NCBI RefSeq assembly: GCF_001294535.1
Contig: NZ_LGIC01000061.1
Coordinates: forward strand, 1-64,000
Reading direction: 5' to 3'
DNA from: Cypionkella psychrotolerans
Lineage (GTDB): Bacteria; Pseudomonadota; Alphaproteobacteria; Rhodobacterales; Rhodobacteraceae
DNA length: 64,000 nucleotides
A model generated the notes under the pieces. That model made no database searches, was not told the DNA's origin, and saw nothing but the letters and a program-made list of their open reading frames with translations. The translations under genes and the position numbers were made by a program. Shown here piece after piece: positions 45,741 to 55,485 of this stretch (the first letter of the stretch is position 1; the number at the start of each line of letters is the position of its first letter).

Positions 45741-47047
45741 ATCAACTCCCGCGCCTTGATGTCGATGTATTTTGACACCAGCGCCGTGGTCAGCGCCTCG
45801 GGGGCGACATCAAGGCAGAGCACGCCCAGTTGTGACAGACGCTCCATAACTGCTTGGCGTTCGTGCAGGATTTGACCCGCCGAGACTGAGGCTGCGATGC
45901 TGTTCAGGCCGAAATCGGTCGGATTGGCGATGCGGTTCAGCGCGGGATCACGCAGCGCGACAAACAACACCAGATGGTGCCGGGTCAGCAGGCTGACGTT
46001 TTCAACCAACAATTCGGCGGTGATGCTGTCGACGAAATCCGAAAATACGATGATCAGACAACGGCGGCGCAGCCGGGTCAACAGATGACTCAGACCCAAG
46101 GTGTGGTTGGTTTCGTGATCGGTGTAATTCAACCCCGCCGCAGCCGCCCGCAACTGCGCAAAGCCCGCCCGCCCGGGCTGCGGTGGCAGAAACTGGCGCG
46201 GACGATTGTCAAACGCATAAAGTCCGACGTGATCGCCTCCAAGACCCGCCGCCCAGCCCAGCCCCAAAGCAGCATTGATGGCGCGATCCAGCTTGGGCAA
46301 GCCCGCGATACGCTCGTTCATCAGATAGCCACAATCCAGCGCCAGCAGAATGTGATGGTTCTTTTCCGCCCGCGTCTCGCGCGCCACCAGCGCATTCAGC
46401 CGTGCCGAGCGTTTCCAATCAATCTGACGTGCATCCATGCCGGGGGCGAAGTCTCGCAACTGGTGAAACTCTGATCCCGAACCCTTCAGGCGCATGTCCT
46501 TTTGGCCCTCCAGCAGCGGCAACATCTGCGCTTGGATCTGTCCAGACATCACCGCAGTCACATCGGGCACCACGGTGATATCATGCGACAATAGCGTGCG
46601 GGATAGCACCTCAAGCAAGCCCCAGCGCGACGGCCATTTCAGATGCAGGGCGCGGACCTTGTGCAGCCCGCGCTTCAGCAGCGGCACATGGTCCTTGATG
46701 GCATAAGACGGCCGGGCGCAGGCAAGATCAGCCACGACGCCATCGCCCAACGCCGCATCCAAATCGAAGCGCAGCGACAGTTTGGCAGGCAAGACCGCAC
46801 CCGTCTTGCGCTTCAGGGTTACTGTGTAAGGCGCAGCCACCCCCACCATACCCGACTTCGGCAAACTCACCTCGACGATGATCGCGCGCGGGGCAATCGA
46901 CGCCAGCGCATCAATCATCACAATCAGGAGCAAAGCCGACCACATCACAAGCACCGGGATGGCTGGGTCGCCCACTGCAAGCGCCAGCAGCACTGTCAGC
47001 GCGCCACAGCACAGCACCAAAGCGATAAGGCGGGGCGCGGGTCTCAT
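45737..47047 (-). CDS. DUF58 protein (vWA-like)
   Basis: 436 residues. Two N-terminal membrane helices (LIALVLCCGALTVLLALAVG and the next), a beta domain, and the DUF58 core GSGSEFHQLRDFAPGMDARQ then IDWKRSARLNALVARETRAE, followed by a vWA-like part with HILLALDCGYLMNE and CLIIVFSDFVD. It is the partner of the MoxR ATPase. Start 47047 lies just before the moxR end at 47048. Confidence 0.92.
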   Translation of the reverse strand: MRPAPRLIALVLCCGALTVLLALAVGDPAIPVLVMWSALLLIVMIDALASIAPRAIIVEVSLPKSGMVGVAAPYTVTLKRKTGAVLPAKLSLRFDLDAALGDGVVADLACARPSYAIKDHVPLLKRGLHKVRALHLKWPSRWGLLEVLSRTLLSHDITVVPDVTAVMSGQIQAQMLPLLEGQKDMRLKGSGSEFHQLRDFAPGMDARQIDWKRSARLNALVARETRAEKNHHILLALDCGYLMNERIAGLPKLDRAINAALGLGWAAGLGGDHVGLYAFDNRPRQFLPPQPGRAGFAQLRAAAAGLNYTDHETNHTLGLSHLLTRLRRRCLIIVFSDFVDSITAELLVENVSLLTRHHLVLFVALRDPALNRIANPTDFGLNSIAASVSAGQILHERQAVMERLSQLGVLCLDVAPEALTTALVSKYIDIKARELI

Positions 47048-48004
47048 TCAGCGCGGCGGATCGACGCGATTCAGGATATTCGCCAGAACGGCTTCGGCGG
47101 TGCGTCCCTCAATCTCGGCTGAGGGGCCAAGCACAAGCCGATGGCACAGCACCGGCACAATCAGCGCCTTCACATCATCCGGCAGGCCATAATCCCTGCC
47201 CTCGACCGCTGCACGTGCGCGAACAGCCCCGGCCAAAGCATCCGCTGCGCGGGTTGAGGCCCCATGGCTGATATCACTGTCGTTGCGTGTGGCGCGTACC
47301 AGATCGACGATATAGGTCAGGATGGTGGGATCCAACCGGATGCCATCCACCAAGTTTTTGCCCGCCGCCAGTTGCGCCGCTGACAGCACCTTTTCGATGC
47401 CTTTGCCGCGCGCCTCAAACTCCAAGGGCTGGGCGGCGTGGCGGGTCAGAATGGCAATTTCCGCATTGCGGTCCGGGAAATCAACGTTCAGCTTGAACAA
47501 AAACCGATCCAGTTGCGCTTCGGGCAGCGGATAGGTGCCTTGCTGCTCAATCGGGTTTTGCGTCGCGATCACGAAGAAATCACGGCCCAATGGGTAATCG
47601 GTGCCATCAATTGTCACCACCCGCTCGTTCATTGCCTGCAACAGTGCCGATTGGGTCTTCGGCGGCGCGCGGTTGATTTCATCCGCCAGCAGGATATCGG
47701 TGAAGATCGGGCCTCTGGTCAGTTGAAACGCCCCGGTCTGGAAGTTGAACAGGTTCACCCCCAACACATCACCCGGCATGAGGTCAGGCGTGAACTGCAC
47801 GCGGCCAAAGCCCATGTCCATCGCCGAAGCCAAAGACCGCGCCAGCAAGGTTTTCGCCGTGCCCGGCGGACCTTCCACCAAGCAATGCCCGCGCGCAAAC
47901 ACCGACACCAACAACAGGTCGATCAGGGCATCCTGCCCCTGCACCGCCTTGCCAATCTCGGTGCGCACCGATGCGATGAGGATTTGAAACTCAGCCAGGT
48001 CCAT
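47048..48004 (-). CDS. MoxR-family AAA+ ATPase
   Basis: 318 residues. Walker A VEGPPGTAKTLLARSL (about residue 40), Walker B DILLADEINRAPPKTQSALL (about 105), sensor 1 VIATQNPIEQQGTYPLPEAQ, arginine finger LDRFLFK. The C-terminal lid contains DSDISHGASTRAADALAGAV. MoxR proteins act as chaperones for metalloprotein or envelope assembly, usually with a vWA/DUF58 partner. It overlaps the DUF4350 gene by 14 bp. Confidence 0.95.
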   Translation of the reverse strand: MDLAEFQILIASVRTEIGKAVQGQDALIDLLLVSVFARGHCLVEGPPGTAKTLLARSLASAMDMGFGRVQFTPDLMPGDVLGVNLFNFQTGAFQLTRGPIFTDILLADEINRAPPKTQSALLQAMNERVVTIDGTDYPLGRDFFVIATQNPIEQQGTYPLPEAQLDRFLFKLNVDFPDRNAEIAILTRHAAQPLEFEARGKGIEKVLSAAQLAAGKNLVDGIRLDPTILTYIVDLVRATRNDSDISHGASTRAADALAGAVRARAAVEGRDYGLPDDVKALIVPVLCHRLVLGPSAEIEGRTAEAVLANILNRVDPPR

Positions 48005-49316
48005 GCGTCAGCCTTTCCAGCAATTCTGCGAAACGATCAAGAATTCGGCGCAACTCGGAAGGATGCAGCGTGCCCGCCGAAGATTGTAAAACCTCGGCGC
48101 AGGCGCGCAATTCGGCTGCGTCTTTGGGGTTTTGGCGGGCGAATTTGGCATAAAGCCGGTCGAGACCGGTTTGCCCCACGCCCAAAGCTTGGCCCGTTGC
48201 CGCACCCGCGCCAAATGTCTGCTGCGCTAGATTTTGCAGCCGCGTCAGCGTAAATTCGGCCACCATCCGCCCGTCATTGCGCGACAGTCGGATCAACCGA
48301 GCTTTGGCATCAATTGCCGCCAGTTTCGAGACTTCAAGCCGGTCCTCTGCCACCTGCTGCACCGGACCAAACCGCATCGCGCCACGCCAAATTGCCACGG
48401 CAAGCACCGCAGCGCCAGCTAACCAGAACAGTGACAACGGCCATGTGAAGAAGCGCAGCATGTCTTGGGTATCGCGGCGATAATGTTGCGCTTCTTTGTC
48501 CTGTTCCGGCGCCAGCAACTGCTCGGTCGAGGTATCAAGATAGATCGCGCGCGTCTCAGTCGGGGATTGTAGCGCGCGCAAAGCAGCCACAACGAAACGC
48601 GCATTTTCAGCCAAAGTAATGCCGTGATTGTTCAGCAGGTCTGGATCGGAGAGCGCTGCCATCTCGGGTTTGCCCAACACCGCGTTGCAATGGATCAGCA
48701 GCGCTCCTTCCGCCAGACCTGCCACTTCCTTGCAGCGCTGCGGCAGCGTGTGGCGGTTAAAGGTTTGTGGCTGAAACAGCGCCACCCGGACAGTCTGCCC
48801 GTTGATCAGCACCTGTTCATCGGCAAAGCCACGGGTGATCTGCTGCAGGATTGGCCGTTGCAAGTAAAGCTGCGGCAGCAGGGTGTTGAACATGCTGGGC
48901 GCGATCAGAAAATCCCGATGCGCCCCGCCTGTCACCATGACAGCACCCCGCCACTTCGGCAGCACAACCAGCGTCTTGAGCCCGATGACTTTGCTGTAAA
49001 ACACATCGCTGTCCAATTCGCGCAGCGTACTTTGACCCAGTTGTTCTTGCCGTGACGTGGCGGGCTGATCTTCGGTGTTCAGGTTCAAATCATAGATCGG
49101 CAAAATGCGCAGCGACAGCGCGCTGGCCTTCAACGCGCCCCAACCCTGCGGCTCTTGCAACGTCAACCCCAACTCCGGCGCAAGCTGTGCAAGCCCCGCG
49201 ACACCCAGCGCCGAGCGCTCCAGCGCCACATCCCCCGTCGCAGCTTGCAGCCACACCAGCCCGCCGAGCAAAGCCAGCACGGCGGCAACGCCAGCGAATG
49301 TCTGGCCCCTAGACAT
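47991..49316 (-). CDS. DUF4350-type membrane protein
   Basis: About 441 residues. N-terminal helix (FAGVAAVLALLGGLVWLQAA), periplasmic part with VLPKWRGAVMVTGG, LLNNHGITLAENARFVVAAL, then a second helix (PLSLFWLAGAAVLAVAIWRG) and a helical cytoplasmic tail (EVSKLAAIDAKARLIRLSRN to the end). This matches DUF4350 proteins of MoxR operons; function unknown. ATG at 49316 is preferred over the longer frame because it precedes the first helix. Confidence 0.75.
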   Translation of the reverse strand: MSRGQTFAGVAAVLALLGGLVWLQAATGDVALERSALGVAGLAQLAPELGLTLQEPQGWGALKASALSLRILPIYDLNLNTEDQPATSRQEQLGQSTLRELDSDVFYSKVIGLKTLVVLPKWRGAVMVTGGAHRDFLIAPSMFNTLLPQLYLQRPILQQITRGFADEQVLINGQTVRVALFQPQTFNRHTLPQRCKEVAGLAEGALLIHCNAVLGKPEMAALSDPDLLNNHGITLAENARFVVAALRALQSPTETRAIYLDTSTEQLLAPEQDKEAQHYRRDTQDMLRFFTWPLSLFWLAGAAVLAVAIWRGAMRFGPVQQVAEDRLEVSKLAAIDAKARLIRLSRNDGRMVAEFTLTRLQNLAQQTFGAGAATGQALGVGQTGLDRLYAKFARQNPKDAAELRACAEVLQSSAGTLHPSELRRILDRFAELLERLTHGPG

Positions 49317-50043
49317 TGCCACCACGCTGACGTGGCAGTATCTCACGCGCGCCTTCGATCAAGGTTTGAAATGTCGCCTCATCAACGCTGCGCCCGCCAT
49401 AATGGGCCAGTTCGGCAACGATCAGCAGGCGTTTCAGATAATCCAACCCGGACCAGTGCAGCGGCACGCGCCCAAACGCATCCCGCTCGGTGTCCGAGCG
49501 TTTGAAACCGGTTTTTGTCGCTTCCGCCGCGTGCAGCAAACACAGCCGCAGCAACCGAACCACTGCCGCCCGCCTGTCAGACACCTGGGCGATCTGCGCG
49601 AGCGACCGGTTCTCCAGCAGGTCTGCTTCACTCTCCCCCCAGCCCTTCGGCGCTTGCACGGCTTTGTTGGCATCCGTCGCCGTTTCAGGCGCCCAGAGTG
49701 CACCGCCCGAAACATAAACCCACAGCCCCAAGGCGGCGATCAGCGCCCCAACAACCAAAGCCATTGCCATCAGACCAGAGATCAAAGGCGCAACGGGTTT
49801 ATTGGTCGCAACTTTTGGCGGGTCTTTTTGTTCAAGACTGCCATCAAACTTTTGCAAGTATACGATCCGCGCCTGCAATCCGGCATCACTCAAAGCGTCA
49901 GCCCTGCTTTGACCCATCGCGTCCCGAGGTGCGCTGGTTGCGATGACTTTCTGCCCCTCAAAATCAACTTCTTGCGCGACAACCGGTGGCGCGCCTGCAC
50001 CTGCGATTATGCAAAAGCAAAGTAGGGCGACAAGCGCGCGCAA
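49309..50043 (-). CDS. Exported membrane protein, DUF4129-like C-terminus
   Basis: 244 residues. Signal peptide (MRALVALLCFCIIAGAGAPP, VVAQ), short periplasmic part, one helix (LMAMALVVGALIAALGLWVY), then a cytoplasmic helical domain (AVVRLLRLCLLHAAEATKTG, RDAFGRVPLHW, YLKRLLIVAELAHYGGRSVD) that resembles DUF4129. It precedes the DUF4350 gene and overlaps it by 8 bp. Family label moderate. Confidence 0.6.
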   Translation of the reverse strand: MRALVALLCFCIIAGAGAPPVVAQEVDFEGQKVIATSAPRDAMGQSRADALSDAGLQARIVYLQKFDGSLEQKDPPKVATNKPVAPLISGLMAMALVVGALIAALGLWVYVSGGALWAPETATDANKAVQAPKGWGESEADLLENRSLAQIAQVSDRRAAVVRLLRLCLLHAAEATKTGFKRSDTERDAFGRVPLHWSGLDYLKRLLIVAELAHYGGRSVDEATFQTLIEGAREILPRQRGGNV

Positions 50044-50045
50044 AT

Positions 50046-50489
50046 TCAGGCGAAAATATCAGCGTTATGTTCAACGCCAAGCGGGTCACGGCCAAAGCGA
50101 TTGGGTCCCACGGTGCCTTTCAATGCATAGAGAACCAAAGTTGCCAAACTGACCAATTTACCAACCACCGGGATGAAGCCGAGCACGACAAATCCAAGAT
50201 ACCACCAACCCGACATATCGCGATCATGTAAGCGGCGGACCGTCACTGCGATGGTTGGAATAATCATAGCCAGAACCACAATGATCAGGGGCACAAAGGG
50301 CACAAACGAACGCAAGTTGCCCGCCCTGAAATTGGAGCCCCCACCCAGAGCAAAGCCCAAAGCGCCAAAGGCCAGCAGGATCAAGCCGTAAAACAGCGAA
50401 AAATACCAAAACTCCGATCGGGCCGCACGGCCTTGGAATGTTGCATATTTCACAATCAGACTGGTTCTTACAGCGTCCACGAAGCCCAT
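50046..50489 (-). CDS. DUF805 membrane protein
   Basis: 147 residues. Typical DUF805: ATFQGRAARSEFWYFSLFYG, three or four helices, and RRLHDRDMSGWWYLGFVVLG. Function unknown. First gene of the MoxR operon; its stop is 2 bp before the next start. Confidence 0.93.
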   Translation of the reverse strand: MGFVDAVRTSLIVKYATFQGRAARSEFWYFSLFYGLILLAFGALGFALGGGSNFRAGNLRSFVPFVPLIIVVLAMIIPTIAVTVRRLHDRDMSGWWYLGFVVLGFIPVVGKLVSLATLVLYALKGTVGPNRFGRDPLGVEHNADIFA

Positions 50490-50615
50490 ATTTAACCCTC
50501 CACGCTTAAACTGTGATCGCGATACGTCCGTGTGACCCTATGTATAGGGGGACGGCGCTCTGGCGCGCAACGAGTATTGAAGTGCCCACAGCACAAGCCC
50601 TTGCAAGGGTTGGAA

Positions 50616-51779
50616 TTAGCCGCGCGTGCTATTCTTCACGAAATCCAATAAAATCTCGGCACTGCGCGCGGCACCATCCACGCTGATATGTAGCGCTTGC
50701 GCAGGCAGCGGGCGGGCAATTTCGTGTTGGATCGCGGTTGCCAAGGTTTCGGGGGTGAGGGCGGCTTCGGTCAGACTGCGGGTGCGGCCGATCTTTTCCA
50801 GCAGCGCCGCACGGTCGGTTTGTTCGGTCTCGCCTGCGGTGGCATAGGGCACCAGCAGGGCGTGGCAGCCGGCCATCAGGATATCGGCGACGGTGTTGTA
50901 GCCTGCTTGTGAGACCGAAAGCTTGGCCCCTCGCATCAGGCTGGCGAGATCGGGGCGAAAGCGGGTCAAAGTGACGTTTGCGGGTTGGTTTTTGGTGAGG
51001 GCGTCATAATCTGGCTGTGGCAAATTGGGGCCCGTGATGATCAGCCATTTCGCGAGCTCTGGCAGCAGGCGGGCGGCATCGACGGCGGCGGTGATCAGTT
51101 GTTTGCCAGCGGCCCCCCCCCCTGCGGAGACCAGCACATCGAACTGCTCGGCGGGCGGCGGCGGTGTCGGCGGGCAGACGAGGCCAGTGTAGGCGATTTT
51201 ATCGGTGATTTGATCGGCGAGGGTGAAGCTGTCTTCAAGCGCGGCAAAGCTGGGGTCGCCGTGGACCAAGACCAGATCGAAGGCACGGTTGATCAAGGCG
51301 ACGGTTTCCTCATTACGGCCCGGTTTGACTTTGCGTTGCAGGATGTCGCGGACCGAGCTGACCAAAGTCGGGCGCGGATGGCTGGCGTCAATGGCATCGA
51401 TCAGCGGCAGCAGCTCAAAGCGGACTTGGCGGCGGCCAAAGGGAAAAGCCTCCGTCAGCACAATGTCTGGCTTGATGGCATGGTAGGCGGCGAGCAGTTG
51501 GTCTTTGCGGGCATTTAGATAAGTGGCGTCAGCGGGCTGTCCGCTGGCGGTGAGAAGGCCGGAAAAGTCGCTGTTTGAGACCGCAATCGGCGGCAGTGCG
51601 ATGTGGGCGATGCCGGGGTCGGGAAAGCCTGCGACCGGCAGGCCGCCGGTGACAAGCGTGACGTTCATCCCCTGATCGATCATGGCGCGGGCGATGCGAC
51701 TGGCGCGGGCGAGGTGGCCGATGCCCAAAAGGTGCTGGACGTAGAAGAAGACTTTTGTGGTCATGGATTTTTTGGCCAT
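50616..51779 (-). CDS. MurG-like glycosyltransferase (GT28 type)
   Basis: 387 residues. GT-B fold with N-terminal FYVQHLLGIGHLARASRIAR and a C-terminal donor site VLVSAGGGAAGKQLITAAVD, KLSVSQAGYNTVADILMAGC, LLVPYATAGETEQTDRAALL. It probably transfers a sugar to a lipid or glycan; the acceptor is unknown. It overlaps the upstream glycosyltransferase by 19 bp and is the last gene of the run. Confidence 0.85.
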   Translation of the reverse strand: MAKKSMTTKVFFYVQHLLGIGHLARASRIARAMIDQGMNVTLVTGGLPVAGFPDPGIAHIALPPIAVSNSDFSGLLTASGQPADATYLNARKDQLLAAYHAIKPDIVLTEAFPFGRRQVRFELLPLIDAIDASHPRPTLVSSVRDILQRKVKPGRNEETVALINRAFDLVLVHGDPSFAALEDSFTLADQITDKIAYTGLVCPPTPPPPAEQFDVLVSAGGGAAGKQLITAAVDAARLLPELAKWLIITGPNLPQPDYDALTKNQPANVTLTRFRPDLASLMRGAKLSVSQAGYNTVADILMAGCHALLVPYATAGETEQTDRAALLEKIGRTRSLTEAALTPETLATAIQHEIARPLPAQALHISVDGAARSAEILLDFVKNSTRG

Positions 51780-53041
51780 GGCTGGATACCTTCGACGGCG
51801 AACAGGGTCATGAGTTGGTTGACGCTATGGTGGTAATCCAACGTTGCACGAACTTGGGCGGCCGCGGCTTGGCCGTACTGGGCGCGCAGGTCGGGTCGGG
51901 TGATGGCGGTTTGTAGGGCGGCCGCTAGGGCTTCGGGATTATCCGGCGGGGTGAGCCAGCCGTTTTCGGCGTTGCGAAACAGCTCTGGGATGCCGGAGAT
52001 ATTGGTCGAGAGGCAGGCGAGGCCTTGGCTCGCGGCTTCGACCAGCACGTTCGGCAGTCCGTCACGGTCGCCGTCGGCGGTGATGCGGCAGGCCAGCGCG
52101 AACAGATCAGAAGAGCGGTAGGCTGATAACACCTCGGACTGATCGACCGAGCCTTGCCAGTGGATGCGCGAGGTTAGGTTTAGGGTTTCGGCGAGGGCTT
52201 GCAAAGTTTCGCGTTCTGGACCGCCGCCAAGATGGGTGAAGCGCCAGTGCAGATTGGCGGGGAGAAGGGCTAGGGCGTGCAGCAGGGTGTCATACCCCTT
52301 TTTCCGCACGGCGCGGCCGACGCTGACGATTTGCACTGGATCGGCGGGGTCTGAACCATCACGAACCGCGCGCGTTTCTGTAAAGGACGGGAAGCGATCC
52401 AAGTTCAAGCCGTGGTAGCTGAGATGCACGCGGGCCGGGTCGCCCGCCAGAGATTGCAGATGCTTATGGCCCATTTCGGTACAGGTGACGGCCCATTTCG
52501 CGCGGTTTAATTTGGCGGAAAGCTCCCAATCCGGTGAGGTCCAGATATCTTTGGCATGGGCGGAGACGGTCCAGCCGACGTGCATAATTTGGGCGGCGTA
52601 ATCGGCGACCGAGGCCGGGGTGTGGATGAAATGGGCGTGCAGCCATGCGCCATTATGGGGCCATTCGGCAACCAGAACGGCGGCTTGGCCGAGACGGCGG
52701 ATACGATTTGGGCTGGGGTCGCGCATGAGGTCTTTGAGCCATGCGCGTAAGGTCGGCCAAAAGCCGGGGTGATGGCAGGCACACCAAAAGCCGCGCAACA
52801 CGCGCCGGGGCTCTTGGTAGAGGTATTCGGGGAGGTAGAGCAGCTCAGCTGCAATCTCAAAATGCACGGCGTGGCGTTTTTTGTCGGTGGGGTGGCGCAA
52901 TGAGACGATGACGAGATCAAGACCCGCCAGTTCCAGCCCGCGCAATTCTTGTGCGATGAAGGTCTCTGACAGGCGGGGATAGCCTTTGACCACCACCACC
53001 AGACGCTTTTGACCCAAGGCGGGGCAGTGGTCTGGCGTCAC
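51761..53041 (-). CDS. GT4-type glycosyltransferase
   Basis: 426 residues. GT-B fold: VVVVKGYPRLSETFIAQELR at the N-terminus, VSVGRAVRKKGYDTLLHALA and the EX7E motif in LPNVLVEAASQGLACLSTNISGIPE. Retaining transferases of this family build exopolysaccharides. Between two MurG-like genes with overlaps of 4 bp (upstream) and 19 bp (downstream), so the three are likely expressed together and modify one product. Confidence 0.9.
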   Translation of the reverse strand: MTPDHCPALGQKRLVVVVKGYPRLSETFIAQELRGLELAGLDLVIVSLRHPTDKKRHAVHFEIAAELLYLPEYLYQEPRRVLRGFWCACHHPGFWPTLRAWLKDLMRDPSPNRIRRLGQAAVLVAEWPHNGAWLHAHFIHTPASVADYAAQIMHVGWTVSAHAKDIWTSPDWELSAKLNRAKWAVTCTEMGHKHLQSLAGDPARVHLSYHGLNLDRFPSFTETRAVRDGSDPADPVQIVSVGRAVRKKGYDTLLHALALLPANLHWRFTHLGGGPERETLQALAETLNLTSRIHWQGSVDQSEVLSAYRSSDLFALACRITADGDRDGLPNVLVEAASQGLACLSTNISGIPELFRNAENGWLTPPDNPEALAAALQTAITRPDLRAQYGQAAAAQVRATLDYHHSVNQLMTLFAVEGIQPWPKNP

Positions 53042-54249
53042 GTCGCGAATCGCTGCGCGTTGAGGTTTTCGGCGCGCGCGTGCAGGTCTTCGCCGACCAA
53101 ACGCGCGATGTTGGTTAACCCTTCAAGCTGCAGGCCGGGGACAGCATCAGACGGGTGTGGGCGATGCGGCAGTGCGCGTAGCGCGGCGGCCATACGGGCG
53201 GGGTCGGCGGCTTCTTCGGGCAACAGCATCTCGATCATGCCCAACTCTGACGCACGGGTGGCGCGCAGAAGCTGTTCTTCGCGCGGAGTCGTGCGGGGGA
53301 CGATGAGGGCGGGTTTGTCGAAGGACAGAATCTCGCAATAGGTATTGTAGCCGCCCATCGCGACGACACCTGCGGAGCCTGCGATGAGTTCCTCCATCCG
53401 GGTGTCAAACTCGATGACTTCGATTTGAGGGATGGACTGGCCTTTGCGCATAAATTCAGTGCGCTGATCGCCGGGCATATAGGGGCCGAGCACGACAAGC
53501 GCCTTTTGTGTCAGGTTTGGATCGTGCAGATAGGCATTCATCACGTTGTCGATGAGGTCAGCCCCGTCGCCACCGCCGCCGGTGGTGACCAGCAGGTAAT
53601 CACTGTCACGGCGTTGATCGGAAAGCTTTTCTTGCGCCGAGCGGCGTTGCAGGAAGCCGACAAATTCCATCCGGTCGCGCACCGATTGTGGCACGTCCAA
53701 CCCGGTGAGCGGGTCGTAGAAATCGGGCGGGCCGTAGACCCAGATGTGATCATAGGTGCGATCAATCTTGCCCATCACATCGTTGCGCTTCCATTCGGCA
53801 TCAAGCAGGCGGGGTGCGTCCATCACCTCGCGCAGACCCAAAATCAGCGTAGTGCCTTTGGATTTCAGGTAGGCGAGGGTTTCCTCGATCTCGCCGCGCA
53901 AACCCATCGGTTCTTTGTCGACGATGAAAATATCGGGGGCAAAACTTTCTGCGGTGTGGCGGATGATCGAGCGGCGCATTTTGATGGTGTCATGCACGTC
54001 GATATGCTCGGACAGCGAAGAGTATTCGCCATTGCGCAGCTTGATCACCGAGGGGATTTTCACGAAATCGACGCGGGCGCGGTAATCAAACGCACCGGCG
54101 ATCTGCGAGCCAGAGACGATCAGCACCATCAACCCGCTGTATTCCTGCACCAAGGCATGGGCAATCGTGCGGCAGCGGCGCAGATGGCCAAGCCCGAACG
54201 TGTCGTGGCTGTACATCAGAATCCGCGCATTATCCAACGGGTGCTTCAT
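53038..54249 (-). CDS. Second MurG-like glycosyltransferase
   Basis: 403 residues. ILMYSHDTFGLGHLRRCRTI at the N-terminus (HxxGxGHxxR type loop), TTGGGGDGADLIDNVMNAYL and GVVAMGGYNTYCEILSFDKP in the C-terminal half. Same superfamily as the gene at 50616-51779 but distant in sequence. Its order with the GT4 gene suggests a stepwise glycan. The gene starts 43 bp after the permease stop. Confidence 0.85.
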   Translation of the reverse strand: MKHPLDNARILMYSHDTFGLGHLRRCRTIAHALVQEYSGLMVLIVSGSQIAGAFDYRARVDFVKIPSVIKLRNGEYSSLSEHIDVHDTIKMRRSIIRHTAESFAPDIFIVDKEPMGLRGEIEETLAYLKSKGTTLILGLREVMDAPRLLDAEWKRNDVMGKIDRTYDHIWVYGPPDFYDPLTGLDVPQSVRDRMEFVGFLQRRSAQEKLSDQRRDSDYLLVTTGGGGDGADLIDNVMNAYLHDPNLTQKALVVLGPYMPGDQRTEFMRKGQSIPQIEVIEFDTRMEELIAGSAGVVAMGGYNTYCEILSFDKPALIVPRTTPREEQLLRATRASELGMIEMLLPEEAADPARMAAALRALPHRPHPSDAVPGLQLEGLTNIARLVGEDLHARAENLNAQRFAT

Positions 54250-54291
54250 TCAGGTAACCTCGGGTTGGTGCGGTTCATTTGTCGGGACTGG

Positions 54292-55485
54292 TCATTTGTA
54301 AGGATCGGCGGCATCGCGTAGCCCGTCGCCGAGGAAATTGAAAGCGAGGATCACAAGGATCACCGGAATGACTGGGAACATCAGCCATGGGTATAGGGCA
54401 ATGATATTGACGCTGCGGGCCTCGGTCAGCAGGATGCCCCAGCTGGAAATTGGCGCGCGCAGGCCGATGCCAAGGAAGCTGAGCGCGGTTTCACCCAAGA
54501 TCATGCCGGGGATGGTCAGCGTGGCCGAGGCGATAAGGTGTGACATGAAACCGGGGATCATGTGGCGGCCAATGATGCGGGCGCTGCCTGCGCCCATCAG
54601 CCGGGCGGCCAGCACATAATCTTCTTCGCGCAGGGCTAAGAGTTTAGATCGCACCCCACGGGCGAGGCCTGTCCAGTCCAAGAGGCCAAGGATCACGGTG
54701 ATGCCGATGTAGACGAGGATCGGGCTCCACGTCACCGGGATGATTGCGGCGAGGGCCATCCACAAGGGGATGGAAGGGATGGATTGCAGCACCTCGATGA
54801 TGCGCTGGGTGACCGCATCGAACCAGCCGCCGTGATAGCCTGCAAGACCGCCGATCACGATGCCGAGAATGAAGCTCATGGTGACGCCGAAGATGCCGAT
54901 GGTCAGCGAAATCCGTGCGCCGTAGATGATGCGCGACAGCACATCACGGCCCAAACGGTCGGTTCCCAGCAGGAAAAACTGGCCGCCTTTGGCGGGGCAA
55001 ACCAGATGGGTGCTGCCGGGGATCAGACCCCAAAAATTGTAATTATCGCCTTCGCAGAAGAACCGGAGTTTTTGGACATCGGCCGGATCGTCGGTGTAGA
55101 TGCGCTGAAGTGTATCCATATCAAGCACTTGGCTGCGGCCATAGACGAAGGGGCCAACAAATTTGCCATCGTGGTACAGGTGAATGGCTTGCGGCGGGGC
55201 AAAGATGAAATCGGTGTTGCGGGCGGCTTGGCTGTAGGGGGCGAGGAATTCGCTGATGAAGATCGAGGCATACATCAGGATAAGGAAGATGCCGCAATAG
55301 AGTGCGACTTTGTGCTTGCGAAACTTCCACCACATCAGTTGCAGTTGCGAGGCTTCGGCGAATTTGCTTTGGGCCGAAGCGGCGTTTTCTGCCTCATAGG
55401 GATCAAACGGCGCATCCGAGACGTAATGCGTCATCTGCGCACCGGGGGCGGGCAAGGCGGTGGTTTGGTTGGGCAGATCGCTCAT
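54292..55485 (-). CDS. ABC transporter permease, DppC/OppC type
   Basis: 397 residues, longer than usual because of a periplasmic insert (residues about 85-175) before the six-helix core. The permease motif reads VRSKLLALREEDYVLAARLM, and LGTDRLGRDVLSRIIYGARI is typical of DppC. It overlaps the DppB-type gene by 4 bp. Confidence 0.93.
   Translation of the reverse strand: MSDLPNQTTALPAPGAQMTHYVSDAPFDPYEAENAASAQSKFAEASQLQLMWWKFRKHKVALYCGIFLILMYASIFISEFLAPYSQAARNTDFIFAPPQAIHLYHDGKFVGPFVYGRSQVLDMDTLQRIYTDDPADVQKLRFFCEGDNYNFWGLIPGSTHLVCPAKGGQFFLLGTDRLGRDVLSRIIYGARISLTIGIFGVTMSFILGIVIGGLAGYHGGWFDAVTQRIIEVLQSIPSIPLWMALAAIIPVTWSPILVYIGITVILGLLDWTGLARGVRSKLLALREEDYVLAARLMGAGSARIIGRHMIPGFMSHLIASATLTIPGMILGETALSFLGIGLRAPISSWGILLTEARSVNIIALYPWLMFPVIPVILVILAFNFLGDGLRDAADPYK

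Noticed and set aside
50597-50615. Palindrome CAAGCCCTTGCAAGGGTTG as terminator
   Set aside because: Imperfect, with no loop and no T run; too weak to list.
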